Shown: positions 11,937 to 26,775, numbered from the stretch's first letter. The stretch: DNA of 64,000 bases from Steromphala cineraria (GCA_916613615.1 OU744735.1:55258082-55322081), one strand, 5' to 3'. The notes: generated by a model from the sequence alone, not told the origin. Made by a program: numbers and translations.

Positions 11937-12950
11937 CTTTAATATGCCAAGAACACTATCCATTGTATGATAATACATTTTACTTGTTTTAACTGAGTCT
12001 GTTTTTCCATCATGAACTCAATGCGTTTTAAGGTGTGTGAAAAGCTGATAGTTTTTATATCCTTGGTGTCAGATAAAGATTATATGGACCTTGATTAATA
12101 GTAATAGTTAGTCAACAAACATTGTAGCACAACCAATCCAATTCTGTTTGAATTCACATATTATTTGATTAAATGGATTTTAGGTTGTGTTAGGCATAAG
12201 GTCCGAAGGCTTTAGTGGGAATATGATTGTACATGTATATATATATAATCTATGTTGTTAGTCGTGATCACATTCCACATTTAAAAGGATAAGCTTTTAG
12301 TTTGAATGTCGGAATGGGTAGTTACTGTTCTGAAAAAAAGCAGCAGGTATAATCACCAAAATGATAAATAACTTATCATTAACTTGATTTATCATTAATA
12401 TGTTCCCTTAAGCAATCTTTTGTCCCTTTGCTCTAATACTTTAAAATGTTTATCTGAAAATGTAAATCAACGGAGTTTCCAATAGAAAGCACATACACAT
12501 TGTTAATTAATTAGATATATCTTTGATGAAAATGGTTTTCTTTACTTTGAATATCGAGAACATAGATACAAGATAAGGTGAACATTTTAAGATGATCAAC
12601 ATTTGTTCATGAAGATTCTAAAGAAACTAGGAAAAGGAAAAATATGCTGGTATCAGGAAGCATGAATATTTCATATCCTGTTTAACCATCTTACCATTTA
12701 TCAATACACGCTCCCAACTAAACAAACAAAGTCAGTCAGTGCAAATCAATGTCCAATGCTACTTGATGAGGACGCATAGATATTACATCTTGAGATGCAA
12801 TAGTTTCATATTATGTTTGAAATCATTCCAATCATTTCAAAATGTTGGAGCTTAAAAACACAAATCTGCCAATGGCTTTTGACCTAGCAAATCTTAGATG
12901 CATCAATGTTCCTGTAGCAAAATAAATATGACAAACCTTAAAAGAATTCT

Positions 12951-15940
12951 ATTTGGAAAGATGGAAAAGTTTTTAAGATTTGCCACTATCATTGCAAAAT
13001 GTGGATCTGTTTGAGGGAAATAAGTAATTGATTATTATTACTCCTATTAATCCTATCCGATTTATCTGTACAACAGTTTACAACAAAATATTACAAAAGA
13101 AAAATAGTTTCTTTTGAAACAGAACTAACACTTTTACATCAAATCATATCAATTAAGTTTATTTATTTGATAAACATCGAAATGCGATTTGTAAATCAAA
13201 ATTTGTTTGCTAGTGAATGTACATACATATAGTAGCATTTATTTATGGTCTGATTTTCCAACAAACACAATTGAGAGGCTATCATGTTTTGCCATTGAAC
13301 TTTGATACATAAGTTTTATTTGAGTACATTTATCTTGAAATAAAAGAGGAAGGCTACGTTTTGATGATATTTTGTTATGCTTTGATTATGGAAAGGTACT
13401 ATTATGAACATCTCGATCCAAAAATGTCAATCATAAGTTTTCAGTGAGAATTCAAAAACACTTTTATTTAAATGCTGAAGCCAAAATGCAACATATGCTC
13501 TTTACCACCATGTGGCTGAAGAGTATGTCATCATCAAATTAAACAATCATGTTATTTGACAATTGGAGGGTAGAATTTTTAAAATAATTCATTTACCTAA
13601 TTTTAATAAAATGAATATCAATGTGTGCATTTACCAAAACCGGCATATATACAGAACCTAATCGTCATTATATTAAAATTACAACAAACACATCAAATAA
13701 TTCAACTCTAAAATACATATGACTTTGTTTAGGAATCAATGTTTTAATACCTCCATAACAGGAATTATCAAGAATTAAGGAAGCAACATATTTGCAAAAC
13801 ATATTTATATAGTGAGTTCCCCTTATTCTGGATATTAAGTCTTCTGCCTAATCTTTGAATCATCACAAAAAACCTTTGTGGATAAAACGTTACTAAAAAG
13901 TATATCAACATATCTTTATTTCAATAGAACTACAAATAAAACAGTAGCATGCTATAGAAGCTATGTGCAAGCTCATTGGTTAGTAAAAACAACATCTAAA
14001 TATATTTTAAAAGAAAACGAAAGGTTTTCAGCATGACATTTTCATAATTATCTACAAAAAAATTTATTCTCTGAATGCTTATTAAAATGAATGACAATCA
14101 TTTCGGTTTTTATAATAATAAAACAGGTTTTCCAAGCAAACAAAGAAAGTACCATATTTCTGGAAAATCGATAACCCATTAAGGGTTTGTTTAGATTGCA
14201 GGTCGCCAGTGAAAACATCACATGCTGAGAGCTGCTTGGAAAATGATTTGGTTGCTGATGGCACCACATTACATTCGACAACTTAATGGTAGGTCATAAG
14301 AACCTAACATAGTACTTCAGTAATAAGGTCAGTTTGAACTGTTATGCATTTGTACACGTGTCAAACATTTTTATTGTGATCCTGCACAGAGCAATTCTTG
14401 CAAAGATTCAAAACAATGAATAATAAATGTTTAACATTTTATTACATTCCAAAACGAGGTTCTACAATGTGCTAACCATTTCTCTTATCATTTCAATAAA
14501 TCCTATTAGTATAAAATCTAGGTTTTGAAAATTGAAAGGATCAGATGAAGGCGCATGAAATATCATTTTACTCAACATAAAATAACATACATGTACTTCA
14601 CTTAATTTGGAAAGATGGAAAGGTTTTTAAGATTTGCCACTATCATTGCAAAATGTCGAAATAAGTTATTAATTATTATAACTCCTATTAATCCTATCCG
14701 ATTATCTGTACAACAGTTTACAACAAAAGATTACAAAAGAAAAAATAGTTTCTTTTGAAACGGAACTAACACCTTTACATCAAATCATATCAATTAAGAT
14801 TATTTATTTGATAAACATTGAAATGCGATTTGTAAATCAAAATTTGTTTGGTAGTGAATGTACATAGTAGCATTTAATTATGGTCTGTTTTTCCAACAAA
14901 CACAATTGAGAGGGTATCATTTTTTGCCATTGAATTTTGATACATAACTTTTATTTGAGTATGTTTATCTTAAAAATAAAAGAGGAAAGCTACGTTTTGA
15001 TGATATTTTGTTATGCTTTGATTATTGAAAGGTACTGTTATGAACATATCTATCCAAAAATGTCAATCATAAGCTTTCAGTGAGAATTCAAAAACACTTT
15101 TATATAAATGCCCTAGCCGAATTGCAACATATGCTCTTTAAAACCATGTGACTGAAGAGTATGTTATAATCAAATGAAACAAACATGTTATTTGACAATT
15201 GGAGGGTAGAATTTTTAAATTAATTAATTTACCTAATTTTAATAAAATGAATATCGATGTGTGCATTTACCAAAGCAGGCATATATACAGAACCTAATCG
15301 TCATTATATTAACATTACAACAAACACATCAAATAATACAACTCTAAAATACATATGACTTTGTTTAGGAATCAATGTTTTAATACCCCATAACAGGAAT
15401 TATGAAGAATTAAGGAAGCAACATCTTTGCCAAACATATTTAGATAGTCAGTTCCCCTTATTCTGGATATTAACTTTTATGCCTTATCTTTGAATCATCA
15501 CAAAAAACCTTTGTGAATAAAACGTTACTAAAAAGTATATCAACAGATTTTTATTTCAATAGAACTACAAATAAAACAGTAGCATGCTATAGAACAGATA
15601 TAAACCTTCACGATGTGCAAGTTCATTGGTTAGTAAAAACAACATCTAAATTATATTTAAAAAGAAAACGAAAGGTTTTCAGCATGACATTTTCTTAATT
15701 ATCTACACACAATTCTCTTAATGCTTATATAAAACGAATGACAATCATTTCGGTTTGTATGATAATAAAACAGGTTTTCCAAGCAAACAAAGAAAGTACC
15801 ATATTTCTGGAAAATCGATAACCCATTAAGGGTCCTTATAGATTGCAGGTCGCCAGTGAAAACATCACATGCTGAGAGCTGCTTGGAAAATGATTTGGTT
15901 GCTGATGGTACCACATGACATTCGACAATGGTAGGTCATA
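12951..15940. repeat. Local 1.66-kb tandem duplication
   Basis: TTTGGAAAGATGGAAA followed by TTTGCCACTATCATTGCAAAATGT occurs at about 12951 and again at about 14607. The two blocks then run in parallel through the same landmarks (the TTCTTTTGAAAC stretch, the AATCGTCATTATATTA stretch, the ACTACAAATAAAACAGTAGC stretch, the CAGGTCGCC module). The second copy stops near 15940. The duplication is private to unit 2. There is no coding sequence beyond short random frames. Confidence 0.75.
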
Positions 15941-16204
15941 AGTCAGTCCTATCTTGATTTCCTCACTGTGATACAAAGTGTCAATACAAAGTAAAATAGA
16001 ATTCATACCAGACAACATTTACAAATATTTATAGAGGATATCATATTAGTGTCCTCGTATACTATGTTTAAGAAACGAGTGGCTAAATATTAGTCTTTCC
16101 CAAGGATATACTGATATTTAGGCATGAGTGTCATAAACATATGTCATGGACACAAATATGATATTCTGATTATTACTGTAGTCTAAAATACACAGAACCT
16201 ACTT

Positions 16205-16410
16205 CTCAGTTTAGGTGGACTAGCCGACGCGAGCTCGTGTAGATTTTGACGTTATAGGTGAACCGTGACTTCAAAGCATTGTATAGAACCACACGTCGCA
16301 AAGAAAAGGTGTTATTTTGCCCTAGGGCGACATATGATAAATATTAACCTCGACATGACTGCCCTCGAAGGTTATAAAATGACAAGTCAATGCAAACTTC
16401 CCAACCTACA
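16205..16410 (+). promoter_or_regulatory. Conserved CRE-like and TATA-like block (candidate)
   Basis: A CpG-containing stretch in otherwise AT-rich sequence has a CRE-like TGACGTTA (16247-16254) and a TATAAAA (16373-16379). The block is repeated in unit 4 (TGACGTTA 48131-48138; TATAAAA 48267-48273). Unit 3 keeps only the TATA half (28810-28816). In the diverged partial copy the first site is a perfect CRE, TGACGTCA (60931-60938). No gene is identifiable downstream, so a promoter role is only a possibility. Confidence 0.25.
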
Positions 16411-18907
16411 AGTGGTAACTAAAACTAATTCCAAAGCATGTCAACAGCTTACCAACTTGAACGATTTCTTTTCATGGCAGATGACGTGGTCCCAACTATA
16501 CAACCAAACTGATAATCATCAAATTTTTTTTATCAACACTAAAAACGGATGTAAATTCGATATTGCACTCAATTTACAAGTGAAAAACATCTTTTGAAAA
16601 TAAAGACAAGTGTACAGTTTATCATTGATCGAATAGTTGTATGCCAATGCATCATTTTAACATGTCGCTGAACAAAAATAAAATTTATGAAACCAAAAAA
16701 AACACATTTAGACTAATCGTTATATCTAAGTTTGGAGATAAAGTTTTTTCCTCTTAACGGAAGTATTGACATTTTCTAAGTCCTGATCAATAACAATGAA
16801 GTATGAAAAATAGAGTTCCTACGAAAAATTGATTTCACTGTCCATTATATTGGTGCCTGTGACAGAATGATTAATAAGAATGCCAAAACGTCAATAACAT
16901 CATCTTTCATTATCAAAGCAGAAAAACGTTAACCCGTGTTATAGAATACTACAGAAATACAGAAAACTTGGAAATACTACACCAGTGATGTTTTGTGCAA
17001 AGAATGTAAATGCAAAAAGTAAAACATTGTTTGAAGACCACAATCAAAAAGGTCCATTCCTCGAGAAAGAAATATCTACTTTTGCAAAAGGCGAAGAAAG
17101 TGAAGGGGCTTGTGTTCAGCTTGAACAAACTGAACGAAATGTGATTACATACTCATTACATGCTCCAATTGTTTCTCAATAAGTATCCATCTTTAATAAA
17201 AGAAAAATATATTTTGAAGTGATTACAAGTTTAATGGTCTTTATTCCAATCATAGTTCAGTGCCCACTCTTCGTGATTTGCTGATGCTGATCAAAGCTCC
17301 TTATTTCACACTGTCGGCGAAAGTGAAACTTCCTCGTGGCAAATATTATTTGCAGCCACTCAATAAGGGATCAATTTTGATAAATTCTTGCTTGGAATTA
17401 TAATTGTTGCAAATAATAACAGAATCGGATTCGGGTTTGTAGGCTACATCTTTTTCACTATACATAAAGAATTGCCTTCTAACAATGGGTAGCCTGTATT
17501 TTATTCAACAATTCAAGAATTTGCAAGATGGCAGGTTTTTGCAACTTAAGAGCAAGAGTATCAGTCACACGTTGCATTAAGAAATATTTATCTTTTATCA
17601 TTATAAAAATTATTTGTGATTTGTGAATGATTTGATGTGTGATTTCCTTTGACTTCTTCAAATATGAAAATGTGAAGAAATAAAATAACTGTTAGGATGT
17701 TACATGCAACAGAAGTCTAAAACAGAATGTCATTGGTACGCTGCTGTTTTTGTGTGTATGTAACCAAAAAGTTCATTAACTAAAACAAAAGGAACTCTAA
17801 AACAGGAGATGTGTTCATTAATCAGTTTTCAGATATTGTTATTTTCTAAAAACGGGAAGAAAAGAGATGTCAAGTTGTTAATTACTGATTTACATTTTGA
17901 ATCTTTTCTTTTTATTTTCTTGATATTTTCATGATATCAAGCAAGTCACTACAAATACAAAATATAATAGTCGTGTCATAAAGTTAACAGCAGATTTGAT
18001 TCGATGTTGATTTCCAGATCTATTGTTTGTATGCCTTTGTCAGTTTGATAATCTTAAACAAAATGATAAAGTGTAATAGATTTTGTAGTATTGAAAACAT
18101 ACAACTTTTGTAAAAATCTAAGTCTGAATTTTCTTATTGTGCTACGTTTCCTGCACAGTTATCCGGCGAAAGATATCAACCAACATTGCTGTAAATTAAG
18201 GTTTTCTTTTAGTTTAAGAAGTGATTGTTAACTTGCTTTTTGTTGAAACGGTTATTAGAAAACCATCCAAACTGATTTGGAGAAATATAAGCTAAAGTAA
18301 GCTATTGTACAGGATATAACCAAATTACAAAACCCATGAATTGCCAATTGATTTATAAAGACTGACTTAAGGTTTAATGTTTCCATTACCAAGAACAATA
18401 TTTTTTTAATTACATAAAATAAGAAAACCCCATACTTGCTTTTTGTTGAAACGGTAATTAGAAAAACATCCAAACTGATTAGACAGAAGACATAACTCTA
18501 CTACAAATACAATAAATTGCCAATTGATTTATAACGACTGACTGTGATTGCTGATACTCCCTTTGGAGCTAAGTGCGTGTTCTCTGAAACTCCCATGTAT
18601 TACTGTCAGATGTTCCTGTAAAACCATAAACTCAGGGGATTATGGAATGAAGCTTTTCTAACACAACATTGTTTATTTTAGACATCTGTGTCATTTTGAT
18701 CAATCAATTTATGATAATATGTGTGATGACGCTACTCCATGTTGTATATACAGTCAATACACGTATTGCGCTTCTCTGTGCATGTGTGTTGATACACCAG
18801 GACTTGTGGTTATAGAACATACCAGGAGCAATCATATATCTTTATGTGTTATGAACGTGATGACTTGTGTCATTATACCTATAAGCACTGATTGCTGCAG
18901 CATATTC

Positions 18908-19226
18908 ATGTTTAAGGATAATAAGTTCACAAGTTGAGATGTTCTTCTCATCAACTTCATATTGAAACCGGACGGTAGTACAGTACAACTAGGGGTGATA
19001 GATTAAGTAATATGAGTAATTTAGGTCATGTTTATGATGAGTTTCATTTCCTCTTCGTCTGTCAATCATATAATGAGCTGAGACAACAGCATATGTCTTT
19101 TAAGTATTATGCATTTCCATCTAGGCTCAAGTTTAATATTTTAATGTCAACCTCTCACTCTGCAATTTATCAATGTACATATAAAAGGCAATGCGGTATA
19201 GAAATGAACTCCAAACTAAACTGTAA
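18908..19226 (+). pseudogene. LINE ORF2 C-terminal relic, unit 2
   Basis: Translated pieces match the tail of a LINE ORF2: a SSHQLHIE stretch, then DEFHFLFVCQSYNELR, the aromatic-cysteine segment that ends many CR1/RTE-like polyproteins, then an MRYR-like end before a stop near 19226. The relic is broken by a frameshift just before the first piece (about 18934) and by a premature stop (about 18998). It sits at the same place and orientation as the relics at 32433 and 51048, so it was present before the units duplicated. It is non-functional. Confidence 0.7.
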
Positions 19227-22200
19227 CATTGTTCACATATACATCTGTAAACGTGTCTTGATGAGCAATTGTTTATTGTAGTCATGGGTCGATGGCCTAC
19301 ACTTTTTTGGTAATACAGCATTGAATGGAAGTTCACAAGGGTGACAATATATAGACCCAAATTCCGACTTGTGGCCGAAAACAGGACAAATAACCTTGTC
19401 TGGCCAGAAAACTAAATACTTGAAATACTTGTATTGGATAATTAAGTGTCTCGCTACTTACAATTTAATTACTTCATTTGATATTGACATGACCCTGTTT
19501 CCAAAACATTAAAGGGAAACCAAAATCATTTGAAAATAGAAATCATTGTCAATTAACGAGAGAACAAAGACTAATCAACACTTGGTAAAATCCCGAAGGG
19601 TGTCATCAGTTGATTTATGATTAAACTATGACGTAACTCTGATATTGCACACCCATATTCAGTTTACAAAAACAATGTGCAGATAGTGCACAGTACTCAT
19701 ACTATATTCCTATAGTTCAGAAGTCAGTATTCTTTGATATAAGTTACTTGGAAAACATTCATGTATTCAGGTAAACATTTAATGCATACCAAAAGTATGC
19801 ATACAATCTGAAGACCAAACACTGTAAATAAAGGGAACAGGTTTTCATTGCTGTGTATAATTAAAAAAAACGATGAGGTTTCAGAGAGCGTTCATAATCA
19901 TATTTCTCAAACGTATATTTAAATGCTGCAGGCACTTTTTTTGTTCTTGTTCTTGCCGTTTTTAAAAAATCAATATTCCTGTTTTCTTTTTAAATTGCAG
20001 AAAACGAGTTAATAGTTTTAGTGATTATGCTATTATGATAAAAAGAGACTGTAGATAAAATAATGTATTATTTTCACACAGAAACAATGGTGTATCCATC
20101 GATTCAAAACAACAGGCTCCTTTGATATTATCCTTACCACGACTTTATCATGTGTATTAGTGCAATTATTAAATTCTATGGAATGACTTTGCTGGTCCTC
20201 AGATATACATAAAGTTGGTGCTTTTTTTCAGACTACAAACATACAAATCTGTACTTAATGTTGAATACAAGTTTATTTAACCTAACCATAATCAATGTTC
20301 CCTGCATTCTAAAACGGGCTTGGCTCTTTGGTATATAATACATCCATGCCGGACTCCCACAGCATTTTCAAAACGTTGTCTATGATTCTGTGGTTATGGA
20401 GGAAAATAAAATCATGAATTTTATTTCATCATTAAATTTTTTTACTTTCATAATGTCTCCTAAGTTTTATGTGTTATGTTTTCAACCATCGACCTAATAA
20501 AAAAATCAGTGACCAGGAACTCTCATATTGTTATTGCCCAACAGGGAATACATAGCAATGACACCTTTCCAAGGGGAATTCGTTTCAATTTGGTGTACGC
20601 AACCATGTGAAAAATAACTGCATGGACTCAATATGATATTAACAAATATTCAGAAAAGTAATGGTTGTCCATGAATGTCCATAAGGTCATGCTAATGATT
20701 TTTTTTAAAGAATTACCATTTTTTCCTTTCACATGTAAAAAGTTGTCCATGTAAGAAATATAAGTTAAATCTGTATACAAAAATGTTTATGAAAAATGAT
20801 GGTGCTTAAAACATAAACAACCGATACTTTTTTCTTATCTCTTTTTATAGGTTTTCAGTCTGTGCAGTTATGAGTTTGTATCGAGTCGGAATAAAAACTG
20901 TTTTGATTTTATTTAAATCATAAACTTTTAGTTTTTTTAATACAATTGTATTGTAACTTTATATCATAATTTTAATAGCGTCTCGTAAGCCAAAAATATG
21001 CCCTGTGATATGTTGTAGCTCCTGAACTTTATATCCATATCAAAGTAAAGAGAGATTGAACATTTAACATTAAATGAAACACTGACACAAAGAACAGAAT
21101 GAACAATGGTTTTATTAGCCATAGGTTTCATTGATAAAGGTCGGTATTTACAGTGTTTTCAAGCAATGTATTTTGAACAATTTCCATTAAAAGACAGATT
21201 AAACATTTAACAATCAATTGAATAATGACACAATAAACAAAATGAACAATGGTTCCATTACCAATAGGGAGATTGGACCATCTATATGTTATCTAATGCA
21301 AATATTCTGGCTCAACTGCACATCAAAAACTTGCTCATTGATTTATAACGACTGACAATGTTTGTTGTAAAACCCCTTGGAGCTAAAAGCGTATTCGCTG
21401 ACAATTTCAGGTATTACTGTCTGATGTTCCGTTAATATGATACACTCGGAGGAATCGCGAATCAAGTTTTTATAACAATGCAGTGTTTATCTTTGCAATC
21501 CACCTGAGTAAGTTGTATAATTCAATTGATTATAAAAATCAATGTTGCTTTTTATCTGGAAGGTTAGATTTTGAATATTGACAAGAAAAGGGTATAAATT
21601 CAGAGTTGAGTAAAAAAATGCTTAACTACATGTACTGTTTATTTTCATCACTCAAAGGTTAATTTAAATCTATAAGACAAATATAATATTGAAGTTAACA
21701 AAGATATAATTTCATTCTCAGGGAGATTGGACCATCTATATGTTATCTAATGCAAATATTCTGGCTCAACTGCACATACACTAACTTGCTCATTGATTTA
21801 TAACTACTGACAATGTTTGTTGTAAAAACCCCTGGGAGCTGACAGCGTGTTCCCTGACAACTTCAGGTATTACTGTCTGATGTTCCTTAAACTTGATACA
21901 CTCAGAGGATTCTTCAATAAAGTTTTTATAACAATGCAGTGTTTATCTTGGATATCTCTATATGTAGTTGTATAATTCAATTGATCATAAAGATCGATGT
22001 TGTTTTTTATCTGGAAGGTAAGATTTTGAATATTGACAAAAAAAAGTGGTAGCAATTCACAGTAAATGGTTAATGTCTGCTACATTTTCATCACTCAAAG
22101 GTAAATGTATGTGTATCAAAAAATTATCAGATTGAAGTTGATAAAGATATAAGGTCATTCTTCGAGATAATTTATATGTTATTGATGTTGTATAATTATC

Positions 22201-25200
22201 ATATATGGAAAGCTATGTTAGTAACTTGTTGTTTAATATTACAGTACATATTGTGGCATAAAAAAGAGAGATTTATGTTGCCAAAAAATGGTAACGTAAT
22301 ATTAAGTATGTATCTTTGCCATTTCTTGACAATCAAAGCTCAATCATAGTTTTGTATAGGGGACATTTCATTGTTTTGAGCACATAGCCTTTAGCACATT
22401 TCCACTACTACCTTGTGTGTTAACACTTTGTTTACATTTTTGTAAGGATGATTTGTTTTCTGGAAGTTTAGATTGACATTTTTAGTTTCAGTATGTACGA
22501 TATATTGGATATTTGCAGATGTATGCAATTACTGTATACATACTATGATATTTGGTATTGCAAAAATTGTTTCCGATAATACTGTGCATTCTACTTTTTA
22601 CTTGTTTTTATTTTCGTTATGAACGCATTGATTTTAAAGTGTGTGAAGACCTAATAGTTTTGAATTCCATCAGAAAATATTTTGAACATTGATTTAAGAA
22701 TGAAAATATTTACTTTAGGTCTTTCGCGACACAACCTGCTCAAAGCGATAACTAAGTTGAAAGTGTAAAGAACATGATTATAAATTCTATATATAGGCAT
22801 GGTAACTTTAGTTGAAAGATACCTTATGTATGTTCAGTGATAAGGATAGGAACATGATAGTCTTAAAGCTGCTAACAAGATTTAATAGAAAAGTAAGGCT
22901 GGTTGTTTTATATGTTATAAAAAACGTAAAAATTATACGAAAAAACTGTTTAAACTACCAGAGAGCGAGAAAGTTACATAAAATCAGAAAGACAAAAACA
23001 TAAAGCACCTTGTTATCTTGGGAGTTAAAGTGTTTTAAAATCCAATATAATTGTACATCAGGGACTCATTGGGTATGGCACCTGCCCAATCACTACATCA
23101 ATATTACAGTAGGCAAGAAGTGGAACAAAATAATTAAAATCCAGTATATCCTACTTGGAGGAGTGTGTAAAAAACGGTATTGGATACCATAGATATATGG
23201 GCAAAAGCTAGGCCTCAGATTTCAAGGATAATAGCTTAAAACACATGAAACGATTAAAATAACTTCCTGCTATATCTACATGTATGACATTGTTTTATGT
23301 TTTTGAAAGTCGGTTATATATTATGGTAGCAAACTTTTACTGCATGTATCACAGAGAAAAGTTATAAATGCGTGTATCATACAATTTAGATATTACTCTT
23401 AATTGCTATGTACATTTCAACACTTTTTTTATTAAAGATTCAAGCATTTACCAAATCTCAAAATTTATCAAAGACATAGACACAAAACGTATACTCCAGG
23501 ATTATGTTAGGAAGTATATATTAGAATATTTTATGATAATGTAATTATTTCAAATCTCTTATCAGTTTATCTGAAATCTGAAAATGCTTAAACACACTAA
23601 TCGTCATTTAATAAGTAACAATTCAGTTTTAGAGAAAAATTAAGGGTCAACAGCATTATTTAAACTAATAACGTGTTCGTCTTTTTTTGCTAGATCGAAT
23701 CCTCTGAATTTGTTTCAAATGACAATCATTTTGGTTTTATGTCTAATAGAACCAGGTTTTACCACCAAGTAAAGCAAGTAAATCTTGAAATCAATACCTC
23801 ATTAAGGCTTTGTATAGACTGCATGTCCCCAGTGAAAACATCACCAGCTGAGAGTTTACAATGACATTGATTTGATTTCTGGTGGCACCACATGACATTT
23901 GACAACTTAATGGTAGGTCATAAAAACTTTAACAGAGCACCGTATAATCAGGCCATTTTGAACAGAAATACAGTGTCACATCTGTCATACGTTTTATTTA
24001 TTCGTTTTACAGGAAATCAATAGGCTTGCAATAATGCGTGGATGAATAGATGATTACAACGATTTAATTATAATAATTAAGCTCTGCAGTTTTGTAATAT
24101 CCTTTCAAAACATACTGAAGGTAACATAAAGGAAATCTGTTGTACTAAATCTCAAACATAAAAGCAAGTTTCCAAATAGTTCTGCCATTATCTTATCAAT
24201 TGAACATTAATCAGGGTTGTACCATTGAAGTCATTCAGGCCAGGCCATGTTTCAAGTGAGAAATTATCAAAAAAGGGGTTTAAGAAGGTAAAACAAATTA
24301 TTATGCTAATATCAAAATAACTATGAAACAAAGAAAAATATATCATGATGTTTTGTTTAAAGGCTTAGAGTGGTTGGTGCAGGATTAACTGGTACCAATG
24401 TTGAGGTGTGTTTTATAAACATTTTATCTTGAACTTAAAGTCACATCTCTATTCCTTATTAAAACTGTGAAATGTCAACAAAGTTGGAGTTTTCTAATTA
24501 ACTGACTATCAATTACAAGTATCTTCAAAACCAAATAACAGCATTAATAAATGTTTTGGCTTTCTATGTATGAGTCACTCACGTGCAGAGTCACTGAGTT
24601 TTATTCTTTAACAGATTATGAAACTTATTTTACAATTAAACAGTTAACTAACCAATATTACAATAAAAGTAGTCCGTTTACAGATCAAAATGGTGATTTT
24701 AATTTACAGAAGTATTTGACAAAGATCGCCAATTTCAATAAGACACACAAATAGGTTGATCAAGGTATCTAATGAGTTCTACCTACCATGGGAATTTTTT
24801 AATCTGTAACCATCGATAACATAAAGTCCATAAAGTGCTCAAAAGGATACATTATAGATTTTCTTAAATTTAAATCTTTTCTTAACAAATGTATATATTT
24901 TGAGAAGAATTTCACTAATGAGATTTTGCTTGCAGTTCGAGTTATTATAGGCATCTTGCTGCAAATTGAAGCCGAAAAGGACTGACGTCTCTACATTGGA
25001 CGTCAACACTTTATAGGAAAACAACATAATCATTTCAAAAGATTTTGAGGATGTGATTTAGCATCATTTAGTGTTCTATAGGAAATGACCTGGCGCTTCT
25101 AATAAAAAGCAATATTTATCGAGTGCAATTTCACAGCTGAAATACCCTACAGCAAGAATCAATATAATTTGGCATTTAGTCCTGCTAATCCTCAAGCAGT

Positions 25201-26775
25201 TTCTGTGTCTTATATAAGCATGTTTTCTATAGCTATTATAAAGAAAATAAAGTCAGCGAAATGCATATTCCTGTTGAAATTTTTCAGTCAATCAAACATA
25301 CTGTTTAATTGTCAAAAGTTCAACCAATTAAAAGTTCAACTTATTAGGTAATGGGATCCGCCTCATCGTCGGTGCAAGTAATCTTAAAATGTCAGATAAA
25401 GATTATATGGACCTTGATTTATACCTGTAATAGTTAACCAACAAACATTGTAGCACAACCAATCCCATTCTGGTTGAATTCACATATTATTTGATTAAAA
25501 GGATTTTAGGTTTTGTTAGGCATAAGGTACGAAGGCTTTAGTGGGAATATCGTTGTACATTTATATATATCATCTATGTTGTTAGTTGTTATCACATTCC
25601 ACATTTAAAAGGATCATCTTTTAGTTTGAAAGTCGGAATGGGTAGTTACTGTTCCGAAAAAAGCAGTAGGTATAATCACCAAAATGATAAAGAACTTTTC
25701 ATTAATTTGAATTATCATTAATATGTTCCCTTAAGCAATAGTTTGTCCCTTTGCTCCAAGGCTTAAAAATGTTTATCTGAAAATGTAAATCCACGGAATA
25801 TCCTATAGAAAGCCCATACACATTGTTAATTAATTAGATATATCTTTGGTGAAAATGGTTTTCTTTACTTTAAATATCGAGAACATAGATACAGAATAAG
25901 GTGAACATTTTAAGATGAAAAACATTTGATCATAAAAATTCTAAAGAAATTTCAGGAAAAGGAAAAATATGCTTGAATCATGAAGCATGAATATTTCATA
26001 TCCTGTTTAACCATCTTACCAGTTATCAATGGACGCTCCCTGCTTTGAAGCAACTGAGCAAACAAAGTCAGTTAGTGCAAATCAATGTCCAATGCTACTT
26101 GAGGCATAGATATTACATCTGTAGATGAAATAGTTCATATTATATTTGATATAATATTTCCAATCATTTCAAAATGTTTCACCTGAAAAACATAAATTCT
26201 GACCGATAGCTTTTGACATAGCAAGTCTTAGATGCATCAATGTTCTTTTAGCAAAATAAATATGACAAACCTTAAACAAATTCTAGGTCAGTGTTCATCG
26301 AGAAAGCTTATGCAAAAACTGCCAATTTTACTAGTGTTTATTAAGGAAAATATTTGTTTTATTTTCAACAACAAAATTGTTAATTTCATGATAAGACCAG
26401 TAAAATAACATTATGTAGTGGACAGATGATGTTACCAAAAAACATTTATCTTTATACAATTTCAGTTGGAAAATGTCAATCTGCTTGAGGGAAATAAGTA
26501 ATTGATTATAATTACTCCTATCATGATTTAGCTAGTCAAACCTTATGAATCTGAGATCTGTACAACAGTCTACAACAACAGATTACAAAAGAAAAAATAG
26601 TTTCTTTTGAAACAGAAATAACACCTTTACATCAAATCATATCAATTAAGTTTATTTATTTGATAAACATTGAAACGCGATTCGTAAATCAAAACTTGTT
26701 TGGTAGTGAATGTATTAAGGTCTGTTTTTCCAAAAAACACAATTGAGAGGGTATCATTGTTTGCCATTTAACTTT

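Larger units (their letters stand above)
10962..11970. mobile_element. Unit-2-specific insert of about 1 kb
   Basis: Compared with the homologous sequence at 22560-22610, which runs straight through, unit 2 gains about 1 kb between roughly 10962 and 11970. The insert is visibly richer in G+C and CpG than its surroundings. It has a 144-bp palindrome at its left end, a compact hairpin near its right end (11910-11936), a CRE-like TGACGTCA (11826-11833) and a tRNA B-box-like GTTCGATCCCG on the minus strand near 11377-11387. Exact ends are not certain and no target duplication was found. It could be a foldback or composite non-autonomous element. The short reading frames in it are not convincing. 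Confidence 0.5.
7661..22940. repeat. Tandem unit 2
   Basis: The unit starts at the TACCAGAGAGC landmark (about 7670) and runs to the next one (about 22955). It contains a type-1 half (7661 to about 11000, interrupted by a family A element at 8033), a private insert (about 10962-11970), a region opening with TGTCAGATAAAGATTATA (12066), a locally duplicated 1.66-kb block (12951-14606 and 14607 to about 15940), a long type-2 half (about 15.9-20.9 kb, including a LINE relic at 18908-19226), and two more type-1 modules (21.35 and 21.8 kb). It lacks the GGCATTTAGTCCTG and AACATATAGTG segments seen in units 1 and 3. All the short reading frames inside look random, so I see no gene here. Confidence 0.8.

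Noticed and set aside
11910..11970. Helitron 3' end
   Set aside because: There is a hairpin near the insert end, but no CTRR terminus after it and no TC start at the left end.
14048..14281. Minus-strand frame over the CAGGTCGCC module
   Set aside because: It recurs in several copies but is interrupted by stops in others (for example the 15.8-kb copy), and different copies favour different frames.
16265..16597. 110-codon frame downstream of the TATA-like block
   Set aside because: The corresponding frames in units 3 and 4 begin elsewhere or are broken. There is no domain, and the composition follows local AT content.
18719..18937. Cysteine-rich 72-codon frame, also at 32244
   Set aside because: It suggested a small secreted peptide, but there is no signal sequence, the unit 4 copy has a stop and a deletion, and it leads straight into a LINE relic.
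24551..24754. 67-codon frame shared with 38599-38802
   Set aside because: Between the two copies I count five amino-acid-changing differences and one silent one, and unit 1 has a transposon inserted in the corresponding place. It is not behaving as a gene.
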